Shown: piece after piece, positions 7,708 through 13,589 of the stretch
How positions within the stretch are numbered: position 1 is the stretch's first letter
How the letters are laid out: every line of letters starts with the position of its first letter
Source: an uncultured Gemmatimonadota bacterium
Lineage (GTDB): Bacteria; Gemmatimonadota; Gemmatimonadetes; Gemmatimonadales; GWC2-71-9
Direction: 5' to 3'
Assembly (NCBI GenBank): GCA_946479805.1
Contig: CAMLHP010000041.1
Location: 1 to 14,948 of the forward strand
Length of the DNA stretch: 14,948 bases
Position numbers and translations under genes: made by a program
The notes under the pieces: generated by a model
Databases searched by the model: none
Seen by the model: only the letters and a program-made list of their open reading frames with translations
Told to the model about the DNA's origin: nothing

Positions 7708-8812
7708 GCGCGAGCGGCTCGGCCGGGAGTGGCGGCGCGACTGGGCAGAGCAGGTCCGCGCCGGGCACCGGTTCGATCTTTCCACCTCACTGCTGGGCGT
7801 GCCCCTCCTGCATCCCATTGGCAAGGCGTCGGGACAACTATCGCTGAGGCCTGAACAGCTCCAGCACGACGCCGATGCCGGCCTCTCCTTCACTGTGCTC
7901 AAGACAGTCATCGGCGAGGATGCGGCTGGCGCCCGGTCCATGGGCGAGTGGGCCATCCACGAGACCCGAATGGTGGTCGAGCGACGGGATGCGCCCGGCG
8001 GCCGGACTGGCTGGACCGTCACGTGGAAGGGCAGGGGCTGGGACGGCACGCTCGCCGGCTACTGCGCCCTGGTGGAGGCCGGCAGGGCGCATTCGCGGGC
8101 CGGCCACCTGCTGGTGCTGCCATCGGTCAAGCTCCACCTTCCACCAGCTGGCGAGGAGTTTAGGGAGGCGGAGTTTGCCCACACGCTCGGCGCGCTCCGG
8201 GCTGCGTGGGGGGCCGAGCCATTGTTGCTGGAGCACGACTTCTCCCCCACGCTCGCCGGTGATCCGAGGGGCCGTGAGCGCGAGGACATCCTGCGGTGGA
8301 TTGACGAGCTGCCCGGCATGATCCGGGCGCATGGTGGAGGGCCGGTGCGGGTGGCGTTGAAGCTGATGAATGCGACGTTCGATGACGCCTTTCAGGCCGG
8401 GATGCTGCGCGCCGCCGCGGGGGCGGACGCGGTAACGGTGTTCAATCGCCTCTGGGACAAAGGGCGCGGGGTGGCATATGGTGGCTGGGAATTGTCAGAC
8501 AGGAATCTCGCGGTGCTGGCGGCCGTGCCTCGCGACGGACAGGAGCGATCGGGCACGGGCAATGTCATCTCCGGACGGCAGGTGGTGGAGTATGCCAGGC
8601 GCGGGTGCTCGACGGTGCAGTGCCATACCGCGTTCCAGCTTCCGCTGGGCGAGTATGCGGCCGGGGCCGGGAGCAGGACCGCCCGCACCCTGCACCAGCT
8701 GGTGTTCGACCCGGCTGACGGACTGCTGGCAGTGATGCTGGAGGAGGAGAAGGCGGGCCGTCTCCATCGCCATGACGGCGAACTCCGCTTCCGCGACCTG
8801 GTGGGCCCGTGA
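7685..8812 (+). CDS. Dihydroorotate dehydrogenase-like TIM-barrel protein, function unknown
   Basis: This 375-residue protein resembles the DHOD/dihydropyrimidine dehydrogenase C-terminal barrel, which normally binds FMN. PIGKASGQLS (44-53) corresponds to the 'NPv..ASG' start. FTVLKTV (69-75) corresponds to the 'v.KTvT' strand with K73. VALKLMNAT (223-231) corresponds to 'v.vKl.pn' with K226. AGADAVTVFNR (245-255) matches 'aGADgi...N'. GTGNVISGRQVVEY followed by STVQCHTAF corresponds to the GxGGIxsg/VQ..TA phosphate-binding end. The strand that carries 'N-x-S-C-P' in true DHODs reads E183-H-D-F-S-P188, so the usual catalytic cysteine or serine context is altered. It is not a convincing pyrimidine gene and is more likely a redox or non-redox enzyme of this pathway. 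ATG 7685 is the only sensible start; it overlaps dapA-like by 23 bases. It is coupled to the next gene by GTGA. Confidence 0.72.
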   Translation: MPSTLSAERERLGREWRRDWAEQVRAGHRFDLSTSLLGVPLLHPIGKASGQLSLRPEQLQHDADAGLSFTVLKTVIGEDAAGARSMGEWAIHETRMVVERRDAPGGRTGWTVTWKGRGWDGTLAGYCALVEAGRAHSRAGHLLVLPSVKLHLPPAGEEFREAEFAHTLGALRAAWGAEPLLLEHDFSPTLAGDPRGREREDILRWIDELPGMIRAHGGGPVRVALKLMNATFDDAFQAGMLRAAAGADAVTVFNRLWDKGRGVAYGGWELSDRNLAVLAAVPRDGQERSGTGNVISGRQVVEYARRGCSTVQCHTAFQLPLGEYAAGAGSRTARTLHQLVFDPADGLLAVMLEEEKAGRLHRHDGELRFRDLVGP

Positions 8813-9936
8813 TAATCACCGGCGTGGAGCTTTACGAGATCGCGATCCCGCTGCTCGAGCCATTCATCATTTCGGGTGGTGCCATAACCGAACGCCGCTC
8901 GCTGATCGTGGTGCTGAGGGACGACGACGGGCACGAGGGCTTTGGCGAGGCACCGCCGTTCGAGTTGCCGTTCTATTCCGAAGAGACCCTCGGCACCGCT
9001 CGGCACATCCTGGAGACGGTTCTGCTGCCGAGGGTCGCGGGGCGGGAGTTCACCGGCCCGGCCGAGGTGGATTCGGCGCTGAGGGAGAACGTGCGCGGCA
9101 ACGCCTTTGCCCGGGCGGCAGTGGAGACCGCGGCATGGGACCTGGCGGCCGCGCGTTCCGGCACCAGCATGGCCAGGCTGCTGGCGGCGTCGCTTGGCGT
9201 CACGCCTGCCACAGCCGTGCCGTGCGGCGTGGCGCTGGGCATTCCGGAGGGACGATCGATCGAGACCCTGACCGCACGCGTGCTGCAGTCGCTCGACGGC
9301 GGGTACCGGCGGGTGAAGATCAAGGTGATGCCGGGTTGGGATGTCGAGCCGGTGTGCCGGCTCCAGGAAGTCCTCGCGGGTACCGGCATCCCGCTCACCG
9401 TGGACGCCAACGGCGCGTACGCCTGGCCGGAGCACGAACCAGCCCTGCGTGAGCTCGACAATTTGGGGCTGCTGTACATCGAGCAGCCGCTGGCGCCGGA
9501 GGAGATCGTGGGCCACGCCGAGTTGGCCCGGGCCCTGAAGACGCCGCTGTGCGTGGACGAGACGCTGACCAGTGCCGGCGTTGCGCGGCAATTGCTGTCG
9601 CTTGGTGGCCCATTGGTGTGGAACATCAAGGTGCACCGTGTGGGCGGGCTGAGCGAGGTCGCCCGAATCTGGCGGCTTGCGCGCGAGGGAGGCGCCAGGC
9701 TGTGGGCCGGCACCATGCCCGAGACCGGGATCGGAAGCCAGGCGCCGCTGGCAGCGGCAGCGCTGCCGGGCTTCGACTACCCCTCGGATCTCGAGCCAAG
9801 CACGAGATGGTTCGGCCGCAATCAGGACGTGATCAAGCTGGCGCTCTCCAGGGCCGGCATGATGAACGTCCCGGGCGTGTCCATCGCGCGCCTGCTTGAC
9901 CGCAGGCGCTTTGCGGCCGCATCCTCCCCGGCATGA
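8809..9936 (+). CDS. Enolase-superfamily enzyme, N-succinylamino acid racemase / o-succinylbenzoate synthase type
   Basis: This 375-residue protein has the full length and motif set of the muconate-lactonizing subgroup. The KxK base is K170-I-K172. The Mg2+ ligands are D199 (VDANGAY), E225 (YIEQPL) and D250 (CVDETL). The opposite-face base is K274 in WNIKVHRVGG. The segments KIKVMPGWD and NIKVHRVGG are characteristic of the NSAR/OSBS-2 branch, whose members racemise N-acylated amino acids and often also make o-succinylbenzoate. No menaquinone genes are nearby. In this cluster a racemase, epimerase or dehydratase role on a pathway intermediate is more likely than a MenC role. It starts with GTG 8809 overlapping the previous stop, and ATGA at 9933-9936 couples it to the antiporter gene. 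All catalytic residues are present, so an active enzyme is expected. Confidence 0.82.
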   Translation: MIITGVELYEIAIPLLEPFIISGGAITERRSLIVVLRDDDGHEGFGEAPPFELPFYSEETLGTARHILETVLLPRVAGREFTGPAEVDSALRENVRGNAFARAAVETAAWDLAAARSGTSMARLLAASLGVTPATAVPCGVALGIPEGRSIETLTARVLQSLDGGYRRVKIKVMPGWDVEPVCRLQEVLAGTGIPLTVDANGAYAWPEHEPALRELDNLGLLYIEQPLAPEEIVGHAELARALKTPLCVDETLTSAGVARQLLSLGGPLVWNIKVHRVGGLSEVARIWRLAREGGARLWAGTMPETGIGSQAPLAAAALPGFDYPSDLEPSTRWFGRNQDVIKLALSRAGMMNVPGVSIARLLDRRRFAAASSPA

Positions 9937-11231
9937 GCACATCGCTCCTGCTGGTTGTCCTGGTCGCCGTTGCCTATGGTGCCGCTCATATTGCGTTCCA
10001 GTGGCTCGGCCGGCGCCTGCTGATAGTGTCGGGTGCCGAGTACCTGCTGCTCGGCATTCTGCTGGGACCATCGGTCTCGGGCCTGGTGAGTGCCGAGTCG
10101 CTGCGCTCGTTCCTCCCATTCATGACCCTGGCGCTGGGCTGGATGGGTGCGATGGTCGGAATGCGGCTCTACCTGCCGGGCATGGTGCGGCTTCGCGGCG
10201 TATTCTATCGGGTGGCGCTGGCGCAGTCGATGATCACGCTGGTCGGAGTAACTTCCGCGGCACTGCTCATTTTCGTCGGCTTCTTCGGGGTCTCCGCCGA
10301 CTACGCGCTGGCGCCGTCGCTGGTACTGGGCGCGATCGGCACATGTTCGGCCCAGGACGCCGTGCAGTTCATCGTCGAGCGGCTGGGGCGCTCCAGCGTG
10401 GTGGTCCGCCAGATGGAAGTCGCCGTGGGCATGGACTCTGTCATCGGCATCATCGTGGTCGGCATGGTGCTCGCCTTCAGCCACGTGGACGCGCCAAACC
10501 TCCCGCGCTCACCGACGCCGGTCGAATGGATGGTCATCAGCGCCGCCCTCGGCGTCATCGGGGGAATGCTCTTCCACCTGTTCCTGGGCGAGGAGCGCGA
10601 CCCCGACCGGCTCTTCATATCGCTGGGCGGCGCCATCGTGTTCATGACCGGTGCGGCGACATTTCTCCAACTCTCTCCCATACTGCCGGGCATGCTGATG
10701 GGCGTCATCCTGGTCAACACGTCTCGCAACCGGGAGGACATAGAGGCCGCGCTCCACCGGGTGGAACGGCCGCTCTACTTCGTGCTGCTCCTGTGCGGCG
10801 GCGCACTGTGGACACCGGGGCGCTCGGACTGGCTCATCCCGGTGCTGGGATTCCTCCTTGTGAGGTGGTTGTTCAAGGTGGCTGGTGCACGGGTGGCCGC
10901 CCGCTTCAATGGCATGCTGTCGGTGCTGGGACCCAACTGGGGACGGGCGCTGCTGGGACAGGGAGGGATCGCGCTCGCCATCGGATTCAACTACCTGTCG
11001 GAGAGCAATGCCCACTTTCCCAACATCGTCTTCACCGCAGTGGTCGCGTCGGTGCTGCTGACTGATGCGTTCTCGGCCAGGCTGATGCGGCACGCAGTGG
11101 ACGCGAGCCCGTGGAAGCGCGCTTCGGCGGAACACCCAGTTGTTCAGGCCGCCGAGCCGGACGGGCCGGAAGAGCCGCCCGAAGCGACGGCGCCGCCCGA
11201 GCCGGGCGCCCGCCCCGCGGAAACTGCCTGA
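9933..11231 (+). CDS. CPA2-type cation/proton antiporter-like membrane protein (first of a pair)
   Basis: This 432-residue integral membrane protein has about 11-13 hydrophobic segments between residues 3 and 385 and an Ala/Pro/Glu-rich cytoplasmic-type tail (about 399-432). The layout resembles the CPA2 Na+/H+ or K+/H+ exchanger fold. 'YLLLGILLGPSVSG' (37-50) is the early helix with the typical GxxLGP motif. The region G133-AIGTCSAQD followed by VAVGMDSVIG places D168 where the ion-binding aspartate is expected. 'LGQGGIALAIGF' (341-352) corresponds to the late conserved G-rich helix. It is coupled to the enolase-type gene by ATGA and lies 1 base from a second antiporter. It may export protons or cations, or carry an acidic product of the pathway, or it may simply share the transcript. 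Divergence from the standard motifs makes the transport direction and ion uncertain. Confidence 0.78.
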   Translation: MSTSLLLVVLVAVAYGAAHIAFQWLGRRLLIVSGAEYLLLGILLGPSVSGLVSAESLRSFLPFMTLALGWMGAMVGMRLYLPGMVRLRGVFYRVALAQSMITLVGVTSAALLIFVGFFGVSADYALAPSLVLGAIGTCSAQDAVQFIVERLGRSSVVVRQMEVAVGMDSVIGIIVVGMVLAFSHVDAPNLPRSPTPVEWMVISAALGVIGGMLFHLFLGEERDPDRLFISLGGAIVFMTGAATFLQLSPILPGMLMGVILVNTSRNREDIEAALHRVERPLYFVLLLCGGALWTPGRSDWLIPVLGFLLVRWLFKVAGARVAARFNGMLSVLGPNWGRALLGQGGIALAIGFNYLSESNAHFPNIVFTAVVASVLLTDAFSARLMRHAVDASPWKRASAEHPVVQAAEPDGPEEPPEATAPPEPGARPAETA

Positions 11232-11232
11232 G

Positions 11233-12564
11233 ATGCGGCGGATCCTCATCCTGCTCCTGCTGCTGGGTGTCATGCAGCTTATTTCCCTTGCCGCGCCGTT
11301 TGGGGGGGCGGGACGCTCACTCCTCGTCTTCGGCTTCCTGATTCTCGCCGCATACTCGGCGGGCGAGCTGGCGCGCACGGTGCGGCTCCCCAAGATCGTA
11401 GGGTACATGGCCGCCGGAGCGATCTTCGGTCCGTACCTGGTCGGCACGGTTCGGCCGGACGAGGTGGTCGATCTCACGCCAGTCAGCGATCTCGCCATAG
11501 CGCTGATCGCGTTCCTCGCCGGCGCCGAGCTGGACTGGTCGGAGCTGCGAAAGCGCGGGGTTGCCTTGCTCAAGCTCACGGGGGCCGAGCTCGCGATCAC
11601 GTTTGTGGCGATGGCCGCGCTGCTCCTGGTGATGCGGGAATGGGTGCCGTTCCTGGCCGGCACCAATCTTCAGGCGCTCTTCGCGTTCACCATCCTTTTC
11701 GCGTCGATTGCGATCGTGCACTCACCGGCCGCCACGATGGCGCTGCTCTCGGAGACGGGAGCCCGGGGCCCGGTAGCCAAGACCACGCTCGAGATCGTGC
11801 TGCTCGCCGATGTGGTCGTGGTTGTGCTGTTCTCGCTGGCCCTGGCACTGGCCCGGACCCTCGTCCCGTCGGGTGCGGCGGGAGTGGGGACGCTCGGATC
11901 CACGATGTGGGAGGTCGGAGGTGCAGTGCCGGTCGGCGCGCTCATTGGCCTCGGCATGGCGCTGTACCTGCGGTTCTCCCGCTCCGAACTGTTCATGCTG
12001 GCGATTCTCGGGACCTTCTTCGGGCTCGAGGTGGCCAAGGCGCTCCACGTGGAGCAGCTGCTCACGCTGCTGGTGGCCGGATTTGTCACCGCGAATGTCT
12101 CGAGCAAGGATGCCGGGCACGACATGCGGGAGGCCATGGAGCGTTCAGCGGCCCCCATCTTCGTCGTCTTCTTCGCGCTCGCTGGAGCCAAGCTCGAGCT
12201 GGGCGAGCTGGCCCGCCTCTGGCCCATTGTGCTTCCCATAGTGCTGGTGCGAGCTGCGGGGATCTGGGGAGGCGTCCGGGTCGGCCAGCGCTGGGCTGGA
12301 ACGCCTCCCGAACAGGGCAAGCTGGTATGGATGGGTCTGGTGGCTCAGGCTGGCGTGGCAATCGGACTGGTGGATGTGGCTCACGCTGTCTATCCCGCTG
12401 TGGGCGGTGACATGCGAACCATACTTCTGGCGGTCATCGCGGTTGACCAGACGGTGGGACCGATCCTGTTCCGGCGCGGTCTCCTCAAGGCGGGTGAGGT
12501 GCAAGGGGCAAACGCCAAGGCGCCGGAACTGGAGCCAGAGGATCCAGTTCCGGCACCCGGCTGA
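11233..12564 (+). CDS. CPA2-type Na+(K+)/H+ antiporter (second of a pair)
   Basis: This 443-residue protein has an N-terminal hydrophobic helix followed by about 12 transmembrane segments and a short Pro/Glu-rich tail (430-443). It matches the Na_H_Exchanger family better than its upstream neighbour does. 'LPKIVGYMAAGAIFGPYLVG' (52-71) is the typical early helix. 'LIAFLAGAELD' (91-101) matches the 'F..GlE' helix. H163-S-P-A166 corresponds to the (T/H)SPA unwound helix. 'EIVLLADVVVVVLF' (187-200) carries D193 as the likely ion-binding acid. 'GLVAQAGVAIGLV' (368-380) is the conserved late helix. The start at ATG 11233 lies 1 base after the previous stop; an earlier in-frame ATG at 11140 is inside the upstream gene. 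The last bases form a hairpin (12522-12554), after which a gene on the other strand begins. There is no RCK domain, so it lacks the KefB/C-type regulatory part. Confidence 0.87.
   Translation: MRRILILLLLLGVMQLISLAAPFGGAGRSLLVFGFLILAAYSAGELARTVRLPKIVGYMAAGAIFGPYLVGTVRPDEVVDLTPVSDLAIALIAFLAGAELDWSELRKRGVALLKLTGAELAITFVAMAALLLVMREWVPFLAGTNLQALFAFTILFASIAIVHSPAATMALLSETGARGPVAKTTLEIVLLADVVVVVLFSLALALARTLVPSGAAGVGTLGSTMWEVGGAVPVGALIGLGMALYLRFSRSELFMLAILGTFFGLEVAKALHVEQLLTLLVAGFVTANVSSKDAGHDMREAMERSAAPIFVVFFALAGAKLELGELARLWPIVLPIVLVRAAGIWGGVRVGQRWAGTPPEQGKLVWMGLVAQAGVAIGLVDVAHAVYPAVGGDMRTILLAVIAVDQTVGPILFRRGLLKAGEVQGANAKAPELEPEDPVPAPG
12522..12554. terminator. Candidate bidirectional transcription terminator hairpin
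   Basis: A perfect 12-bp inverted repeat, GCCGGAACTGGA (12522-12533) and TCCAGTTCCGGC (12543-12554), encloses a 9-base loop. It sits at the 3' end of the antiporter gene, just before its stop, and 27 bases from the end of the convergent lipoprotein gene, where a shared terminator is expected. No T-run follows on either strand, so it is not a classical intrinsic terminator. It may block or pause polymerase, or protect the mRNA end. Confidence 0.45.
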
Positions 12565-12580
12565 TGCTTCCCGGCCGAAG

Positions 12581-13198
12581 CTATTCCTGAACTGCCTCCG
12601 TCACCGCGGCGCCGGTGATCACCGGATGCATCACCCACTGGTCTCCCGCCTCCTGCCCGAAGCTCTGGGTCACGTCGAAGTCAACCAGCCAGGTGGTGGT
12701 GCCCCCATCCAAGGTCAGCTCCTCCTGGGGCAGGTTCACCTTGAGTCCGCTCTCATCGAAGCTCGGCGTCTGGAGCACGCCGGCCACAGTTGCGCCAGCC
12801 GGCAAGCCGGCATAGTCCTCCGATGTGGCGTAAATGCTGGAGGTCTCGTCGCCGTTGTCCACTTCGATGTATGCCCCCGTGATCACGAAGCGGAGCTGCC
12901 CGTAGACGTCGCTCGGCACGTCGGTTCCGTCAACCAGGATCTCCGTGTCATTGGCGAGGGTGAGCAGGTCGGTGGTGAACTCGTCATCGCGCAGTGTGAC
13001 GCGTCCTTCCTCTCCGCCCTGCAGATACACTTCCGAGATCGTGACAACTGCAGCCTGAATTTCGCCAGGCGCGTCAGTCAGAAGCACCCGTACCTGGGTG
13101 CTGTCGCCCGGATCGTTGTTACTGTCGCAGGCAACCGCGCCGCCCAGCATCGCCACTGCCACTAGCGGGCAAAGAAATCTGGTGCTCAGGTATCGCAT
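12581..13198 (-). CDS. DUF4382-type secreted lipoprotein
   Basis: This 205-residue protein starts at the ATG complementary to 13196-13198, preceded by GGAGA at 13207-13203. It has a basic N-terminus, a hydrophobic stretch (about 11-22) and a cysteine at C24 (GGAVAC), followed by a polar Asp/Asn-rich linker. It is therefore probably a lipoprotein anchored in the outer or inner membrane, although the lipobox is not ideal. Residues about 35-115 match the DUF4382 pattern: 'VRVLLTDAPGEI', 'VVTISEVYLQ', then a 'DLLTLAND' segment. The domain is of unknown function and is common in environmental bacterial lipoproteins. An in-frame ATG at 13252 would add 18 residues without a better signal sequence, so I reject it. 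It is convergent with the operon (16-bp gap) and divergent from the next lipoprotein. I see no functional link to the catabolic genes. Confidence 0.82.
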   Translation of the reverse strand: MRYLSTRFLCPLVAVAMLGGAVACDSNNDPGDSTQVRVLLTDAPGEIQAAVVTISEVYLQGGEEGRVTLRDDEFTTDLLTLANDTEILVDGTDVPSDVYGQLRFVITGAYIEVDNGDETSSIYATSEDYAGLPAGATVAGVLQTPSFDESGLKVNLPQEELTLDGGTTTWLVDFDVTQSFGQEAGDQWVMHPVITGAAVTEAVQE

Positions 13199-13323
13199 TG
13201 GGTCTCCGTGCTGAGGTATACAAGCGGCCCACCTGACCATCCAAGTGGCCAAGTGGGCCGACCAACTGGTACAGCATCGCTACGGGGCCGCGAGCGCGCT
13301 GTGTCCCGGCTCACACCTGGAAT

Positions 13324-13353
13324 GCGCAAATGCTTGCGCTGCAACGCGTTGCA
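13324..13353. promoter_or_regulatory. Tandem operator candidate: two adjacent GCAA-N4-TTGC dyads
   Basis: Two palindromic sites abut. The first is GCGCAA-ATGC-TTGCGC (13324-13339). The second is the perfect 14-bp palindrome TGCAACGCGTTGCA (13340-13353). Both contain the same core GCAA-N4-TTGC, with centres 15 bases apart. Repeated dyads of this kind in a divergent promoter region suggest binding of a dimeric regulator. No regulator gene is visible nearby, so the protein is unknown. Confidence 0.4.
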
Positions 13354-13413
13354 TTGTGAATAAAGGGTGCAGGAATGGTCGCAACTGGCAGTCCAGCGTG
13401 GTGGGGTGCCTGC

Positions 13414-13441
13414 TTGACAAACCCGGAAGTGGCGGTAAATC
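13414..13441 (+). promoter_or_regulatory. Sigma70-like promoter candidate for the 432-residue lipoprotein gene
   Basis: A perfect -35 TTGACA (13414-13419) is followed after 16 bases by a weak -10 TAAATC (13436-13441). Transcription would start near 13448 and give a leader of about 140 bases containing two hairpins. The -10 matches the consensus at only three of six positions, so this is tentative. Confidence 0.35.
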
Positions 13442-13480
13442 AATGGCGTACGCGAGATCGTTCCATGATTGACCATACTG

Positions 13481-13499
13481 GTGGTGGCACTGCCACCAC
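13481..13499 (+). promoter_or_regulatory. Leader hairpin or operator palindrome
   Basis: GTGGTGGCA (13481-13489) and TGCCACCAC (13491-13499) form a 19-base dyad around a single central base. As RNA it would be an 8-bp stem with a 3-base loop. It lies downstream of the promoter candidate and upstream of the ribosome binding site of the lipoprotein gene. Confidence 0.35.
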
Positions 13500-13514
13500 G
13501 CAGCAGAATGCACA

Positions 13515-13534
13515 GGCGAGGCGGGCACCTCGCC
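13515..13534 (+). promoter_or_regulatory. Second leader hairpin
   Basis: GGCGAGG (13515-13521) and CCTCGCC (13528-13534) form a 7-bp perfect stem with a 6-base loop, 16 bases after the first hairpin. No T-run follows, so attenuation by a classical terminator is not supported. It may stabilise the mRNA. Confidence 0.3.
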
Positions 13535-13575
13535 AGCGCATGCAGTTCCCTGAAGTCCGCCCTCGACCCCCGCTC

Positions 13576-13580
13576 AGGAG
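13576..13580 (+). promoter_or_regulatory. Ribosome binding site of the lipoprotein gene
   Basis: AGGAG lies 9 bases upstream of ATG 13590. It fixes the start of the lipoprotein and gives it a normal N-terminal signal sequence. Confidence 0.6.
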
Positions 13581-13589
13581 TACAACGAC

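Larger units (their letters stand above)
13199..13589. other. Divergent intergenic region with several dyad-symmetric elements
   Basis: These 391 bases separate two divergently transcribed lipoprotein genes and hold no convincing gene. Visible elements from left to right are: GGAGA for the minus-strand gene at 13203-13207; a weak minus-strand promoter candidate (TTGGAT at 13244-13239, TATACC at 13220-13215, 18-base spacer); an 8-bp inverted repeat CGGCCCAC/GTGGGCCG at 13225-13260; two adjacent GCAA-N4-TTGC dyads at 13324-13353; a plus-strand promoter candidate at 13414-13441; hairpins at 13481-13499 and 13515-13534; and AGGAG at 13576-13580 for the plus-strand gene. Confidence 0.6.

Noticed and set aside
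7685..8812. Assignment as pyrD
   Set aside because: The catalytic strand motif is altered and no pyrimidine genes are nearby.
8809..9936. Assignment as menC
   Set aside because: The family motif fits OSBS/NSAR equally, and no menaquinone gene is in the window.
8392..10119. Long minus-strand open frame of 575 codons opposite the DHOD-like and enolase-type genes
   Set aside because: The plus strand encodes recognisable enzymes with intact catalytic motifs here. The minus frame is low-complexity (Arg/Pro/Ala/His-rich) and matches no family; it is a by-product of high GC.
13199..13589. Small gene or tRNA in the intergenic region
   Set aside because: The short open frames here lack a ribosome binding site and family features, and no tRNA cloverleaf could be drawn.
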